Positions 1 to 12,600 of a DNA stretch of 64,000 nucleotides are shown in pieces. Both the position numbers and the translations under genes were made by a program. The notes under the pieces were generated by a model. It was not told the origin of the DNA. It made no database searches and saw nothing but the letters and a program-made list of their open reading frames with translations. The stretch's first letter is position 1. Each line of letters begins with the position of its first letter. The DNA is from Atrichornis clamosus. Lineage: Eukaryota; Chordata; Aves; Passeriformes; Menuridae. The stretch covers positions 1 to 64,000 of the forward strand of contig WBMZ01002672.1 of NCBI GenBank assembly GCA_013400975.1. Reading direction: 5' to 3'.

Positions 1-360
1 GAGCGGAGCGGAGCGCACAGCACCGCCCGCCCCCGCAGCCAGGGCGCCGCGGCACTAATGGCCGCCAGGGGCGGGGCCCGCCTCATCGCCATGCTAATGA
101 GGCCGAGATATGCATAAGGAGGCGGAGCGTGCCTTATCGCCGCTCTAATTATATGGAATATGCATGACGGGGCGGGGCTACCCGCTGTACACACGGCCGG
201 CGGGGCGGGGCCGGCCTTATCGCCATGCTAATAACAGCTTGCATATGCATGAGGGTGTGCCCAGGCCCGCGGCACCGCCACGCCTCCGTGTTTGTGTCGT
301 GCGGGCAGGGGCAGCCCCGGGTGTCCCCTCTGCTCCCCCTCCAGACAGCGCTGCGGAGGT
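1..360 (-). promoter_or_regulatory. CpG-rich promoter edge, probably upstream part of the RRAS2 promoter
   Basis: The first ~350 bases are far richer in G+C and CpG than the following 40 kb and contain several GC boxes (GGGGCGGGGC-type at about 68-77, 169-178 and 201-212, and a GGCGGAGC variant at 121-128), which are Sp1/KLF-type sites. No TATA box or coding exon is visible: neither strand gives an RRAS2-like N-terminus. In tetrapods RRAS2 lies next to COPB1 and is transcribed the same way, so its promoter should lie on this side of COPB1; the gene body would be off the left edge on the minus strand. The assignment to RRAS2 is inference from gene order only; a bidirectional promoter driving a plus-strand transcript is also possible. 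Confidence 0.55.
81..250 (+). repeat. Three degenerate copies of a POU/octamer-like promoter module
   Basis: A composite block occurs three times. Copy 1: CCTCATCGCC at 81-90, ATGCTAAT at 91-98, ATATGCAT at 108-115. Copy 2: CCTTATCGCC at 132-141, the variant GCTCTAAT at 142-149, ATATGCAT at 158-165. Copy 3: CCTTATCGCC at 215-224, ATGCTAAT at 225-232, ATATGCAT at 243-250. The distance from the first to the last element is 27, 26 and 28 bases, so spacing is kept although the filler differs. GC boxes lie between copies. ATGCTAAT and ATATGCAT resemble POU (Oct) factor sites; in copy 3 the sequence TTGCATATGCAT is one base from the MORE element bound by POU dimers. The CTTATC part resembles a GATA site. 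Binding is inferred; the repetition is seen directly. Confidence 0.7.
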
Positions 361-450
361 AATTAGCGATGTCCTCATGGGCTTTGGTGGGGCGACCGTC
401 TGAGTGCCTCATCAACATTAATGAGCCGCTCTGGATACCCACGGGACGGG

Positions 451-3400
451 GAGGGAGGTGTTAGTGGCCCTGCGTACAGATGCCGAGCCAAAACACAGAG
501 AAGTTTAAAGCCAAAGCGTCGCTAATGTCGCTTCCCACCAAGAGAGGAAAATGGGGAAAAAGTCATAGAGGCTATAGCCTTTCACCACTCTTCATCAGGT
601 TTTCTTGTGACCATGCACGTGAATGGGTTTCTCACTCATTTAGGCCATTCAGATCAAGGCCACCCTCTTGTCTAAGTGTCACCCACGGCTGAGTGTCACA
701 GCCCCATATTCACCCCTTTCGGTACCTGGTCAAAGCACTCTGGTTGCACTGTGTGGTAAATTCGCCCTGGTCCTTTGCATCTCCAGCACCTCGGCGGGGG
801 GGCAGGCTGCCACTTCCAGTGGTGACCTGCCTCTTTGGGCAATCACTTACTGCCCTGCATGTTTCTGGACATCCAAAACACTAGACAGATGGCCATACTA
901 CAAAAAAAGCAGAACTTTTGCTGTTCGACCTACTTTCAAGGAATTCCTTCTTTCCTTCCTCTTCCCTTTTTGTAAAGACATAAAGAAACAACATCATGTA
1001 GGTATAATTTTAAATACTTGTACACACATGTATCCTTTTGCCTACAGAGAACGACAGATAGCTGTTATCATATTCCTGAGCGGCATAATCACAACAACTC
1101 AGGAAGGTAGACGCGCTCCTCCTACCTAGAAAATAAATTTTTAAAAGAAGAACAAAAAAACCCAGAAGCAGTGGCCGTGCATGAAATCTTTGCTGTAGGG
1201 ACTTGCCCTGCACAACACTGGGGCTGTGTGGGGAGGCAGGGCTAACAATCCATGCTGCCTCCTGCTTATTTGCCCAAGAAACCCAGACTTTCTACCTTCA
1301 ACACACATTTCAGCTCTGCACGAAATGAGGGGAGGGTCCCTCAGGCAGGAGCCTCTTTCCCTCCACCAACCCACTTGGATAGCACTGACTGCCTGGCACA
1401 GTGACTAACAGAGATCCGCAGAGAAATTACAGGTTGTGCAGCTAATTAAGAACTAACATGATATCATATATACACAGGGGGGCAAATCCATGATGTAGCT
1501 TAATCTTAATTTCGCTATTTCCCAATTTGTCATGCTGAGCTTTGCAATTCTTTAAATGGATTTATCTGCTTAAAACTCACAAAACTTTAAAAACAAGAAC
1601 ATGAAGAATAACATCTTTCAACACCCAAGTCTCGGTGGAGGAGAAGCGTGTTCGACACACGGGAAACAGACTGATACTTTGTGAGTTAGTGGTGTAACTG
1701 TGTGAGAAGGAGATACTTTGTCCCCGGGATTCACAACAGTATTTAGGAAGAGGAATGCCCTCACTCAGGCTCAGTTGGTTTGGTACTCTCCTGTAATGAT
1801 AAGCCGCTTTTTCACATCCGTTTCCTTATTGCCTCGGCTGATCAGAATTAAGGAACAACTCACACAGGAGAGAATGTGTAGCCTAATATTTTCCAGTTCG
1901 GAAAAAAAAAAAAAATAAGTGAGAGGGAGATAAGACAGAGGTCTGTAAATTCCTAAGCAGCATAGGGAAGTTGAACAGAGAAAGTCTCAAAATAGGAGAA
2001 CTAAGGGACGCCCACTGATAGCATGAAAAAACAAGTTTAAACAAACAAAAAAAGAGACTGTTTTCCACAGACGCAATCAATGGAACTGTGAAAGCCGCTG
2101 CCACAAGGGGCTGTGGAAAACGACACTGCATCTGGGTGACAAAAGGTTAGACAAAGTCACAGAGCATAAAGCAGCATAAAGCAGCCACTAAGCACGACAG
2201 CCAGGGACACAGTTTTGACTCGGGAAGTTTCTGAAGCACTGCCAGCCTAAAGGCAGGTTGGCTAAACAAAGAAACGAGTTTCTTCCCACGTGTCCTGGTT
2301 CTGGTGTTCTCTCTCCTACAGATCAATTACCGGCCACTGTCAGGATCAGGGACCCGTGCGAGTATTAATCCAGCAGGACAAGTCTCCTAATTCTTAATTA
2401 TATTCTCTAGCTTAAGAAAAATCAAAAGTACAGACTGTGATAAAGTGAAGCTGCAGCTAGTTTGTCAAGTACTGGATGGTTTTTAATAAAAATACAGCTA
2501 CAATCTCGTAGTTGGCTATTAGTACAGTAATCATTAAAGAATGGCAGTGACATGAAAAGCAGATTTTACGTGAGTTTTAAGAACAGGCTAATCTCTAAGC
2601 AAACTATTGGAACAGGATATCTGATTTCTTGGTTTAAAATTATATAGAAACCCAAACATTTTTATTTTCCCTTATTATGTTTCAGTTTCATGATACATCG
2701 TTTAAAATAACTATTCTTACTGATGTAGCTATCCAATCTTGTGAATTCTTCAAGAAAATCTTGTTCTTTAAACAACTGACAGATATTTCAAAGGGTTAAA
2801 ACAACACAATCAGCCATTATACTTAAAAGACTCTATTGTATAAAAAAATTAATGTTAAATTATTTGCATTTGTAAATCTTGATATCCAGTCTTTCAAAGC
2901 ACAGGGTAGTGATCATAGAAAAACAGGAGATGGATTGCAATTAATGAACGGCAGTGGGTTTTGTCATTTTGCAGCTGCCTCCAAAGATGTCTGCAAGAAT
3001 TGTTTACTCTTTGTTATATAAGAGAAGAAAGTATCAAGTAGAGAGATATTATAGTCCAAAACCAGGGTAGCCTGGGCAGATCCAGCCCTGGAAGTGCCAG
3101 TTTCTACTCCCTGCACCCTCAGCCCTGCCTCAAGTCAGCATCTTGTGTCCCCTCAGGAGCAGCCCTTGCTGTGAGCCCTGGTTTCAGAAGACAAGGGATA
3201 CATATGTGAATAAAGACATGGAGATGAGGATACTACACACTCCAAGATTCATTTCAAGATCAGCTAACCTGGCAAAGACTGAGTGGTGAGGCACTTCACC
3301 TAGCAGGTGAAGACAAGAAACTTGTGACTGATAGGAGGTGGCAGGGGAAGATGATTCAAAAGGGGATTTGAATGGTCCGTGCTGCAAATAAATTTTGCAG

Positions 3401-6114
3401 CACCAATTTTCACATCCTTAGGGAGGTAGAAAATGCAGGATTTCATAACAGAGAGGAAGAACTTGGAATACCAAGATTTGAGATGATGAAGCCATGACCA
3501 AAGTTATCATGAAGCAGCTGGGAAAAAAAGTAGTGCTTTTAGAAGCGTTGCGTAGAAAGAAGCTGCGTCATTTCAGGTCTAGCCTGAATATGCATATTGA
3601 AAAAGAGACAAAATCAAGAATGACATCCAGATGGCAAGCTTAAAAGAAAGATCACCATAGTGCTTTATATAATGACAGGGGGAAAAAAGACTCCAGGAAG
3701 TGCTTGAGGGAAAGATCCAGAATTTTATTTTACACTGGCAGCCTGGCAAAGATGTGGGTTTGGAAGGTTAGAAGATGTGTGTGCAGTTAGTGACATATTG
3801 AAAGCTAAAAAGCGCTCTGTGAGAACATAAAAGCTTAATTAAAAGAAAACTCATTCTCAGGCTTAGCACAGAAAAAAGTTGCAAAAATCTTTGGGGCATG
3901 AGTCAGAGTGGAAGGTAACTCTGAGTTATTCCACTGATTTAGGGTTATATCTGTACCTGTCATTGGCACTTGTTTATTGACCTTGCTCAAAGAGGCCTTA
4001 AACATCACCCCTCCCACCATGTGGGTGGTGTCACCTAAGGGAGATCCATGTGCTGCAATTTCCATGAAGAACTCCACTGCTGACCATAAGAATTATGTGA
4101 GGAACCCAGCTTTCTCAAAGCCATAAAACAAGAAGCTTGGGAGAAAAGTTATAAACAGTTTGGTTTTCCTTGGAATAGGAATGGAAGACCTAATTCAGAA
4201 TAAAACAGGCAATAAATTTTCTTGTCTATAAAAAAAATGTGAACTATTTAATGAGCAATGAGCACCCAGAAACTGGGAGAAAAAATAAGCTGTTTCTCCT
4301 CAGACATACTTATTAGTTTCTATCTGAGTAAAAAGCAAAACTATTTTCAGCCAAGCAGCTACAGCTTTTTATAAATCTTGATCTATTTTTGCATCTACCT
4401 ATTCCAGTAAAGTAATCTGTAGCAAACACTTCAAAATGTGTCATTCTCTCTGAGGCTGGAAACTGATCTACAAAAGAAAAGTACTAATTTTTTTTTCTGT
4501 CATGTTTAAGACGGGCTTGTCAATTTTTATTCATTATTATGATTACTTTTGCAATTCACACGTGTTTATACCCAGTAATAATTACAGAAAAATAACATTC
4601 CAAGAGAAAAGAGTAAAATAAACTGTGCCGGAATAGGATTTTTAGACAAAATTGTTTGTTTTCATGATGCTTTATGCTTACCCTAACATTTACATAACTG
4701 CACTGAGCAATTAATTAATTGATTAATTATGGGAGTTTTTAAGAGAATGCACCAGCATCAGTTCTTCAGTGAGCAGCTCAGGTTTTGCACACCTGAGCAT
4801 TCAGGCAATCCTCCACCAAACCAAGCAATCCAATCTTGGTTGATTTGATATGTATGATTCCAGATATATTTGCATCTATTTTTACATACGTATTTATTTG
4901 TCTATTTATTTCATTATATTGCTAGGATTAAAAAGACTGCAGCTCCTGGCGTGCTGCAGTGAATCCGTGGGTGGGGAGTTCAGAGTTGAGAGCTGAGGCA
5001 ACACCTGCAACTCTCTGTCCCTGTGCTCCTCTCACCGTGCACCCCTAAAGGCAGCACGTGCCACCTGCGTGAGGGTGGTGTGGAGGATTTGCAACCTGCC
5101 AGACTCACCCTGGCACACCAGAGAGCTGCCCCTCTCTCCTGTCACACTGCAGGAGGGCCAAGTTCTCTGCATGCACCACCTCCACAGTGCGGGGGCTTCG
5201 GAAGGGGATGAACCAGCCGTGCTCTGAAAGGCAATTCCACAAACCGCAGCTGGATTTCCTTGGCCTGGAAATGAGCTACCTTAATTAATGCAGACAGTCA
5301 CTACATGTACCACCGCAGTATCACTGGAAACTCTGCCCCCACAAGACCCAGAAACTGTGGTTTTTTCCTTCACCGCCCAAAGGTTAAAAGCTGCTGGTTT
5401 CCGTTCCCCTCATACAAGATATAAGAAACTTCTTATTATCCCCTAACACCCATAAGCCTGTTTGCTTTCTTACATTTATGATGTTTCCACAGAGCTACAA
5501 TAAGTGGCATAATAAAAAGATAGTTCTTGTGTAGGAAACACAGAGATATCCAAACCAGCCTCTGAATCTCAACCTTGGGAACAGTCGGATTTTCATATGC
5601 CTTTCCGTCATTCATAATTCTGCTACCCTGAAATGGAGAGGCAGCTTTTATCACCTGTCCCAAGAAACCTCTGCTACTCTCCTTGTAAAAACCTGAAGGT
5701 TTGTGGGCACATCTCAGTTGGCTTCTATTGCTTTTTTAGAGCTGGTAAGACAGTGCAGCCAAGAGAGACATATTTCCACATCTCACCAAAGCTCCCGCAC
5801 CAGTGCTGCTCTAGATCCACTTACGTGGTAGTTAACTTGATTAGAGAAAGAAAGGGTGAGAAATTCCTTAGGTAGGTTGGACTAAACCATCTGAGTCTGA
5901 CAACATCTGTTGTAAGGTACATGGATAGCAGTCTCAGAGGCATTGGTGGTTAGCCTTAGAACTTGATAGAAAGCGGGAGAGAAGTCAAGGAGAATAAGAG
6001 GATAAAGATGTTAAAAAGGGAGAAAAGAAAGAGTAGAAATTTGTGTATCAGTTACTCTAGTGTCATTTTCTGGAAGAAAAAGTATTAAAACAATTAATTA
6101 AACAAGGAAGCAAC
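451..6114. other. Non-coding intergenic stretch, no gene recognised
   Basis: About 5.7 kb of AT-rich sequence. Open frames are short and resemble no family I know. An A13 run lies at about 1903-1915 and an AT-rich palindromic TTAATTAATTGATTAATTA block near 4711-4729. No RNA gene, LTR or DNA transposon end was recognised. Confidence 0.5.
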
Positions 6115-6658
6115 TGACAACTAATACATCCTTCTCCAAGAACAGATTGTGTCAAATCAAAATATTTTTCTCCTATGGTCCTTTAACAGGCGTTTGAGTA
6201 GGAGGAAGCAGTATGCATCCTATACCTTGATTTTAGTAAAGCTTCTGATGCTGTCTTTCATGATTGGGTTTGTTCAGCTTGGAGAAGAGAAGGCTTTGGG
6301 ATGACCTAATTGTGGCCTTCCAGTACCTGGAAGGAGCCTACGAGGAAGATGGAGAGGGACTTTTTACACAAGCATGTAGTGACAGGACAAGGGGGAATGG
6401 CTTCAAACTGAAAGAGGGTAGGTTTAGATTAGATACTTGGAAGAAATTTTTTACTGTGAGGGTGGTGAGGCACTGGCACAGGTTGCCCAGAGAAGCTGTG
6501 GGTGCCCCATCCTTGGAAGAGTTCAAGGCCAGGTTGGATGGGGCTCTGAGCAACCTGGGATAGTGAAAGGTGTCCCTGACCATGGCAGGGGGGTTGGAAC
6601 AAGATGGGCTTTAAGGTCCCTTCCAACCCAGGCTATTCTATGATTCCATGATTCTCTG
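6115..6658 (+). mobile_element. CR1 LINE fragment, 5'-truncated and internally deleted
   Basis: The left part still encodes, with stops, the reverse transcriptase motif of CR1: the frame reads ILYLDFSKASDAVFHD near 6217-6264, corresponding to the conserved YLDFSKAFD block that precedes the catalytic region. It then jumps directly to the far 3' coding end (LFSLEKRRLWDDLI, from about 6270), continues as PREAVGAPSLEEFKARLDGALSNL, and ends in the untranslated tail 'ggttggaac...cccttccaacccaggctattctatgattcc', the characteristic avian CR1 3' end. The catalytic part of the reverse transcriptase is therefore missing. The element is dead. An open frame of 99 codons at 6264-6563 is this relic, not a host gene. 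Confidence 0.9.
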
Positions 6659-9600
6659 TGTTTATAATTAGGCTATTACATAATCCCTGTGTTATGTTGG
6701 ATGGCAGCACTAAAGCTGGAGCAGGGCAGGTGGGACTACTGGACTCAGTGATTTTCAGTGGCTCATTGACAAAATTGAGGATAGCAACACACAGCTACCC
6801 AGAAGATCTGACACAATCTCATGTTATTAAATATTTTAGTAATAACCTAGATTATGAAACAAGAAAGCACATGTCCTACATTTTCAGAAACAGCCTGCTA
6901 GGGGGGAAAGCAAGACTTGTGAATAACCACAAGAATTAAAGAAAAGTTCTAAAACAAGAGAATGCAATTCAGAAACAACACACACATTGTTCTGCATGTG
7001 GCCAAGAATTTGCTGGTTATTTGATTGCAGTTAAATAGATCAGAAAAAAAAATAGAAAGAAAAAACCTTTCCCCTTCCTTGGTGCTTTCCCTTGCTTCTT
7101 GGTATTGTACAATACCTGAGCTTGAATTCCCTCCTGTTACATATATACTTCCAGAAATATCCTTCCTTGCATTTTATTTCTCTCGCTAACTTACAGTGTA
7201 ATTTCCACGATAAAGGCTTGTATTACCATTTTAGTATAACTCTTTAGTATGATGACCTACATTTCATTTTCTGCATATTTCCTCCTTATGCTGAGATCAA
7301 AGTAGAGCTAATGATTGAGGCACTCTGGTCTGACTGAAATTCCTGTCCTCCTTTTGCACTGAGGTGATGCATGCTTGTGCTTCATAGCATTTATTTAGCA
7401 AACTGCCTACTCTGCTATTTTCTAAAAACTCACTTTTTGTAAGGCCACTCACTTCCAGCCTCATTTCTATTTCTCTTTACCCTTCATGACACATTCCCAT
7501 GGATTAATGTTCGGATGTGATTTTTCTAGAATTTGTTTTCCCAGTATTTCTGTACCTCAGCTGGATCCAGAGAGCTGTCTGGTTATTTCTGAGAACTCTA
7601 AATCCATAGAGGAGCAAAATGCACTAGGAATCATTTACTGAAAAGCATGACCTTGAAATAGCATAGTTCCACAGCACAGATGGAGTTTACCAGATGTCTG
7701 AGACTATGAAATGATGAGATTTAAAAGAGTCAGTACTTCGGAGAGGTTTAAAAAAACTGAGATTACTGTATAGGATAGAGATACTGGAAGTATATTTAAA
7801 CAAGCATATTCATAAGTGGATCCATGACTTTGTTGCCCAGACTGGTTTGTCTATGCTGCCTCTCCGGTGTGCACTTACCTGTGCAATGCAGGTACATTCT
7901 GAGGGCAGTGAAAGGTTTTCTCTTCATTGATATGAAAAGTGGGGCTCTTCCCTGAACCATCAGAACTGGTCTGATGGTGATAAGCTCTCTGTTGTTGGTT
8001 GTCCAATGTTTGGCTCTTTAGGCTGTCGTGTTCTGATCTCCTGGTGGTGACTGAAATTACCAAAAATCCATGCAGTGTGGGACCACCATCTGGACAGAAG
8101 AGTTGCTCTTCAAAAGAGTCACATCATCTTTTAAATTTCCAGTGCTAGAAATAGGCAGTAGGGATTCTTTTAAACACTGTTTACAGCCGGGTCCTGTCTG
8201 TAGAGGGTTTCACAGATGAATAAGCATTACTCTTTCTCAGGCTAAAAGCTGCTTGGGGACATGAATTTTTTTTAAAAAAATACTTTTCCTGTCTCCACGC
8301 TCTTTCTCATGCATCCTCTCACCAAAGTGCCACACTTCTTCGTGCCTCCAAGATTCTCCAACAGTTTAAGTTTCCCTTACTATTTGGGTCAGCTCAGCTA
8401 CTCGTCATGGTTGCCTGTGGAACGTAACAGGGGGTCTCTACTGCCAGGGCACAAAGGACAGGTTAGTCTGTCTGTGTTTTCAAATGTCACAGCTTGCTGA
8501 AATCAGTGCTATTGCTTAGGGAAACTCTGTTTTCTCAGCCTACGACTATTTGCCTCAGCACGGTCATTTCATCACATAAGGGTTAGTTGTGGGTGAACGG
8601 GAGAAGGTTCAGCAGTTCATTTTCTTTGGATGTGAGAATTGAAATACCAATGTAAAAATCCTGTAAAATGTATCTTTTTGTCCTGTCTACCATTCCTGCC
8701 ATTTTTTCTTCCCATTCCTTGTTGGCAAACTCCCTCTCTACCGATTTCATCTGCCAGTCTTTTTCTAAGATTTCTCCACCATGTCCTGCATTGTAGTGGT
8801 CTCATCACACTCCCTGTCCATCTCAACACATGATGAACAATGAAGTCAACACCCTTTCCATGCTCTTCCCATCATCAACAGGCCAGGGAGCCCTTTCTCA
8901 GGATACGAGATGTTGTGAGGCACGTCTGGATGCCAGCTCGAGGACCTGGGAGGGTGGTTTTCCAAAGCTCAACAGACGTACACTGCACAAGTGAAATTTC
9001 TGTCTCCTTGCTTGCCCCAGTTTAGGAGTGGGGGAAATAGGAATGGAAAAAGAACTGCTAGAGGACAGAAAATAACCTGTTTCAGAGTTTCAACAATTCT
9101 TCTTCCACTCCTTTTCCTCCTGCCCCAATCTGTATACCTCAAGGAAACCCTCTAGACACAGCAGAATGCCCTATATTCACAATATCTTCTGTACAGCTTT
9201 AGAGGTACGAGAGATTTTGGTTCAAAGGTGATGTTAGGAGACTTTGCCAAATCCCTCGTGTTTTGACCCATGAGACCTGTAGCCAAGCAGAAGAACAGCA
9301 CTTGTTCAAATGTATGAAATTAGGTCGTACTGAGATGTCAGCTGAGACATTAACATTTAACTTTTGTATTTGACCAAGTAGTTTTTTACCACCAATTTAA
9401 AGAACGAGTATTAGTGGATCACACCAGCGGATTCTGCACCAACATGTTGTAAGATCCAGTTTCTGTCACATGGAAATTACCATCTAGACAGACAGAAGAA
9501 ATATTATTATCCCATCACAGACAGGGCATTCAAGCACAAACACGCTAAGCAATATGCCTGAGGATACCCAGGAAAACTACATCAGTCAAGTGAGCCATAC

Positions 9601-12600
9601 TGGGGCATAAACAACACAAGCCCTTTACTTATTGCTTCTCCAGACACTCTGTATCTTCCTCTAAATCAGCCTATTCATTCACCACCAGGAACACCACAGG
9701 TGAAGAAGCTGTTGAGTTAGATTTTCTTTCTGTTGTCTTACATGAGAACAAGGGATTGAAGTCAATATGAATCAATGAGATTGATATATCTGCTCTAGGA
9801 ATTAATAACCTTTAAATATATAATTTAAAACAAATTATGTTATGCCTTTTTATGGTCTTATATCACTGAAGATAGGAATCTACCTGAAAAATTAAAATAT
9901 ATCTAACAATTGAAAAATGGAGAAATTCAGGTAAGAGTAAACAGGCCAGCTTGATAACAAGTACATGGTAAACAGACATTTTACTGAAAAGGAGACTTTT
10001 CAGATATTTCCATGACATGTTGTTGCCACTTGAAATGTGGTGCCTTCTGGTGCTGTCTCAGAATATCTGGCAGAACATGTTGTATGTAATCAGACGCTAT
10101 TTTTTCAATGTACAATTTTTTAAAATTCTGTCTTCTCTGATAAGCATCGTGCAAGACAAATGTTCTACTTGCCAAATAATTTCCTTCAGAAAAATCGAAC
10201 AAACGCATCTCTAGGATTTTCTGTTGCTGACAATTCCAGCTCCCTTCTTTAAAAGCCCTTAATGCAAAAAAAGCAAAATCTTTAAGATGTTTTGGCTCAC
10301 TGTCAAATCTTCTATTAAAGGAAAATATATTTTTAAATAGTAGTAGTCACACAAAATAACAATGGAAAAAACTATAACAATCATTAAACTTACCATTAAA
10401 TCTGGATTTATGTTTCTATTACATAGAATAAACAGACACATGGAGGAGCTTACACTGTGAGCCCACTGGAATGTGAGCATTCACCACTCATCGAACTCAC
10501 TCCTGTGCTTAAAACTCCACTTGCCTTTACTACTTTGTAGTAAATGAATGCTAATGAGTAATAGTCCAGTTAACTCTTACCCAACTAAAACATTTCTTGG
10601 CTCCCCAGACAGAACTTTTGCATGGACATTCTCCAGAAACATCATCAAGGCTAAGGCCTGATTTTAACAAGCGCTGTTTTAAAAAGCACAGGACAAAAAG
10701 GAAAAAATCAGCAGAGGCCATGTTAAATAACACATTCGTTGGTGACAAGAGAGCTGGCAAGATATCCGACCCCAAGGTCAGCACATCTTCCCTGGCTAGG
10801 GCAGAGCTTGCTCAGGAAACCAGCAACTTTTTCTCACATTATCACATCAGCAGGAGCCACGTAGAGAAGCGTAGAAAGTGACCTGCAGTTTTCCTGGGTC
10901 TGGTATCAAGTTAGATTTGCACTTCTTCAAAACAGCTTATAAGATGCAAGAAAATATTTGCCTACTTGGCTCCCTGAAAGTGAAACATTTAAGTTCTTTC
11001 CTGAACACTGCCTGCTAACAAAGAATGCAGTGAAATAGGAGTGAAACAGGACATTAAATCCAACCTTGCTGAGCAAGCACTGCTTGGCTGCAGCATGCAC
11101 TGCTGTCCATTTTGGATAACATGCATTTTGGCTCCCTGCACCAAAAATCCGTGCTGAGTTTTGAAGTTCTGCCTTCCTGCAAGTTGTTTTTCCACCTGCC
11201 ACATCACACCGCAGCCATCCTCTCCAATACAAGACTTTTTGCACAAGCCTTTTGCTTCTGACTGTGCTCCTGCTTGACATTCCTTGTCCTATTCCAGCTA
11301 ACACTGTGGACCTGCTGTCCAGGCCTCATCCCAGTGCTGAGCAGAGGCAGAATGAGACTCCTCACATGGGCAGCCACGGCAGCTCCTCAGGACACCCAGA
11401 GTCAACTGGCTCTTCCTGAACAAATTTTGCCTGGGGAAGAAGGAAAAGACATTGAGCTTCTCAAATTCTTTGTGACCCTTGTCAGCTGAAAGCTCTGGGC
11501 CAGGGAGTTGAGCTCGAACCAATGGGTCAATAGCAGTAAGATGCAGAGCTTCAAAATGAAACACACTGGCACTGCCACAGTGCTGTGCAGTAGCTGCCCC
11601 TTGCAACTCCTGAGTCCCACCAGCCAGAGGCCAGCCAGGCTGTGGTGGACAAATCCACACAGGCAAAGTCAAGGTTAAAGACCCCTCAGCCATCTTCCAA
11701 ACCTTCTCGGTTTGGACTGCAGGAGTCTGGTATCCTGAAACATCCAAGACACTGCTCTTCACAGATTCCCTGTATGACAATCCCATTGTCCCATTCAGCA
11801 CCTGTCCCAGAGCAGCTCCAACTACCTAACCTACAAGGGCGGCCACTCAGTGGTCAGTGGGCCTTGGTGGATCCTCCAACACACATTTACAGACGTCCTG
11901 GCAGGCTGCACCAGGAGCTCTCACGATACCTGTGTTTCCCACTTCTCCAGCATCAGGTTCAAAGGGGATGCTGAAACCTGCTTTCCAAGCACAGTCTGAA
12001 GTAGAAGATGCTGAAAGCCCTCTGTACCGTTGGTGCTGAAGCCGGATCCACACAACAGAGGGGAACAGGGCTAGTTTAACCACATGCTAGGAAATGCTGT
12101 GAATAAATGGAATGTGCTTTTTTCGTTGACTACAATATGGCAGGTCCTGATTGACAGACTAGACACAAATGTGCAAACTGCACAGGCTGCACAAACAGTG
12201 CAGCCCTGATGGCTGCTGTGTCCTACACAGCTTCTGCAAGGAACTGGCTGAGCCTTTCCATCTGGACCGAGCAAGGACTGTTTCTTCAGCAGCTTTAAGT
12301 TCATCTTCTTCAATCTGTGGGTAGCTGGAAAAGCCAGATGACACTCTGTGTCTGACCATGACTTCATTAGTGGTGTCAACTGAGCAGGGCAGGGTGGAGT
12401 TCAATGACTTTTCTATCCCATTCTGATTTTTAGAGGAACGGTTTAGGTATGCCTGCTTTATCCTCGCTCCCCAGGGTATCTCAATCCATGCTGTTTCTGA
12501 GCAAGTATGGTTTTTCTGACTGTGTCTGTCCTGGGCCTCTATGTCTTTTTTGACCTTTTGAGCATCCTGGCATGTGGCTGTGACTGCTGCCTCCACAACC

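Noticed and set aside
149..442. 97-codon minus-strand open frame over the promoter repeats
   Set aside because: Composition is that of GC-rich repeats, no domain is present, and it overlaps the regulatory module.
1..450. RRAS2 coding first exon in the left CpG island
   Set aside because: No frame on the minus strand reads an RRAS-like N-terminus or P-loop; only promoter-type sequence is visible, so the exon must be outside the window.
6264..6563. 99-codon open frame as a host gene
   Set aside because: Its translation is the CR1 C-terminal end (LFSLEKRR, FKARLDGALSNL).
11298..11801. 167-codon minus-strand open frame
   Set aside because: No recognisable domain or splice context; length is within what chance gives over a window of this size.
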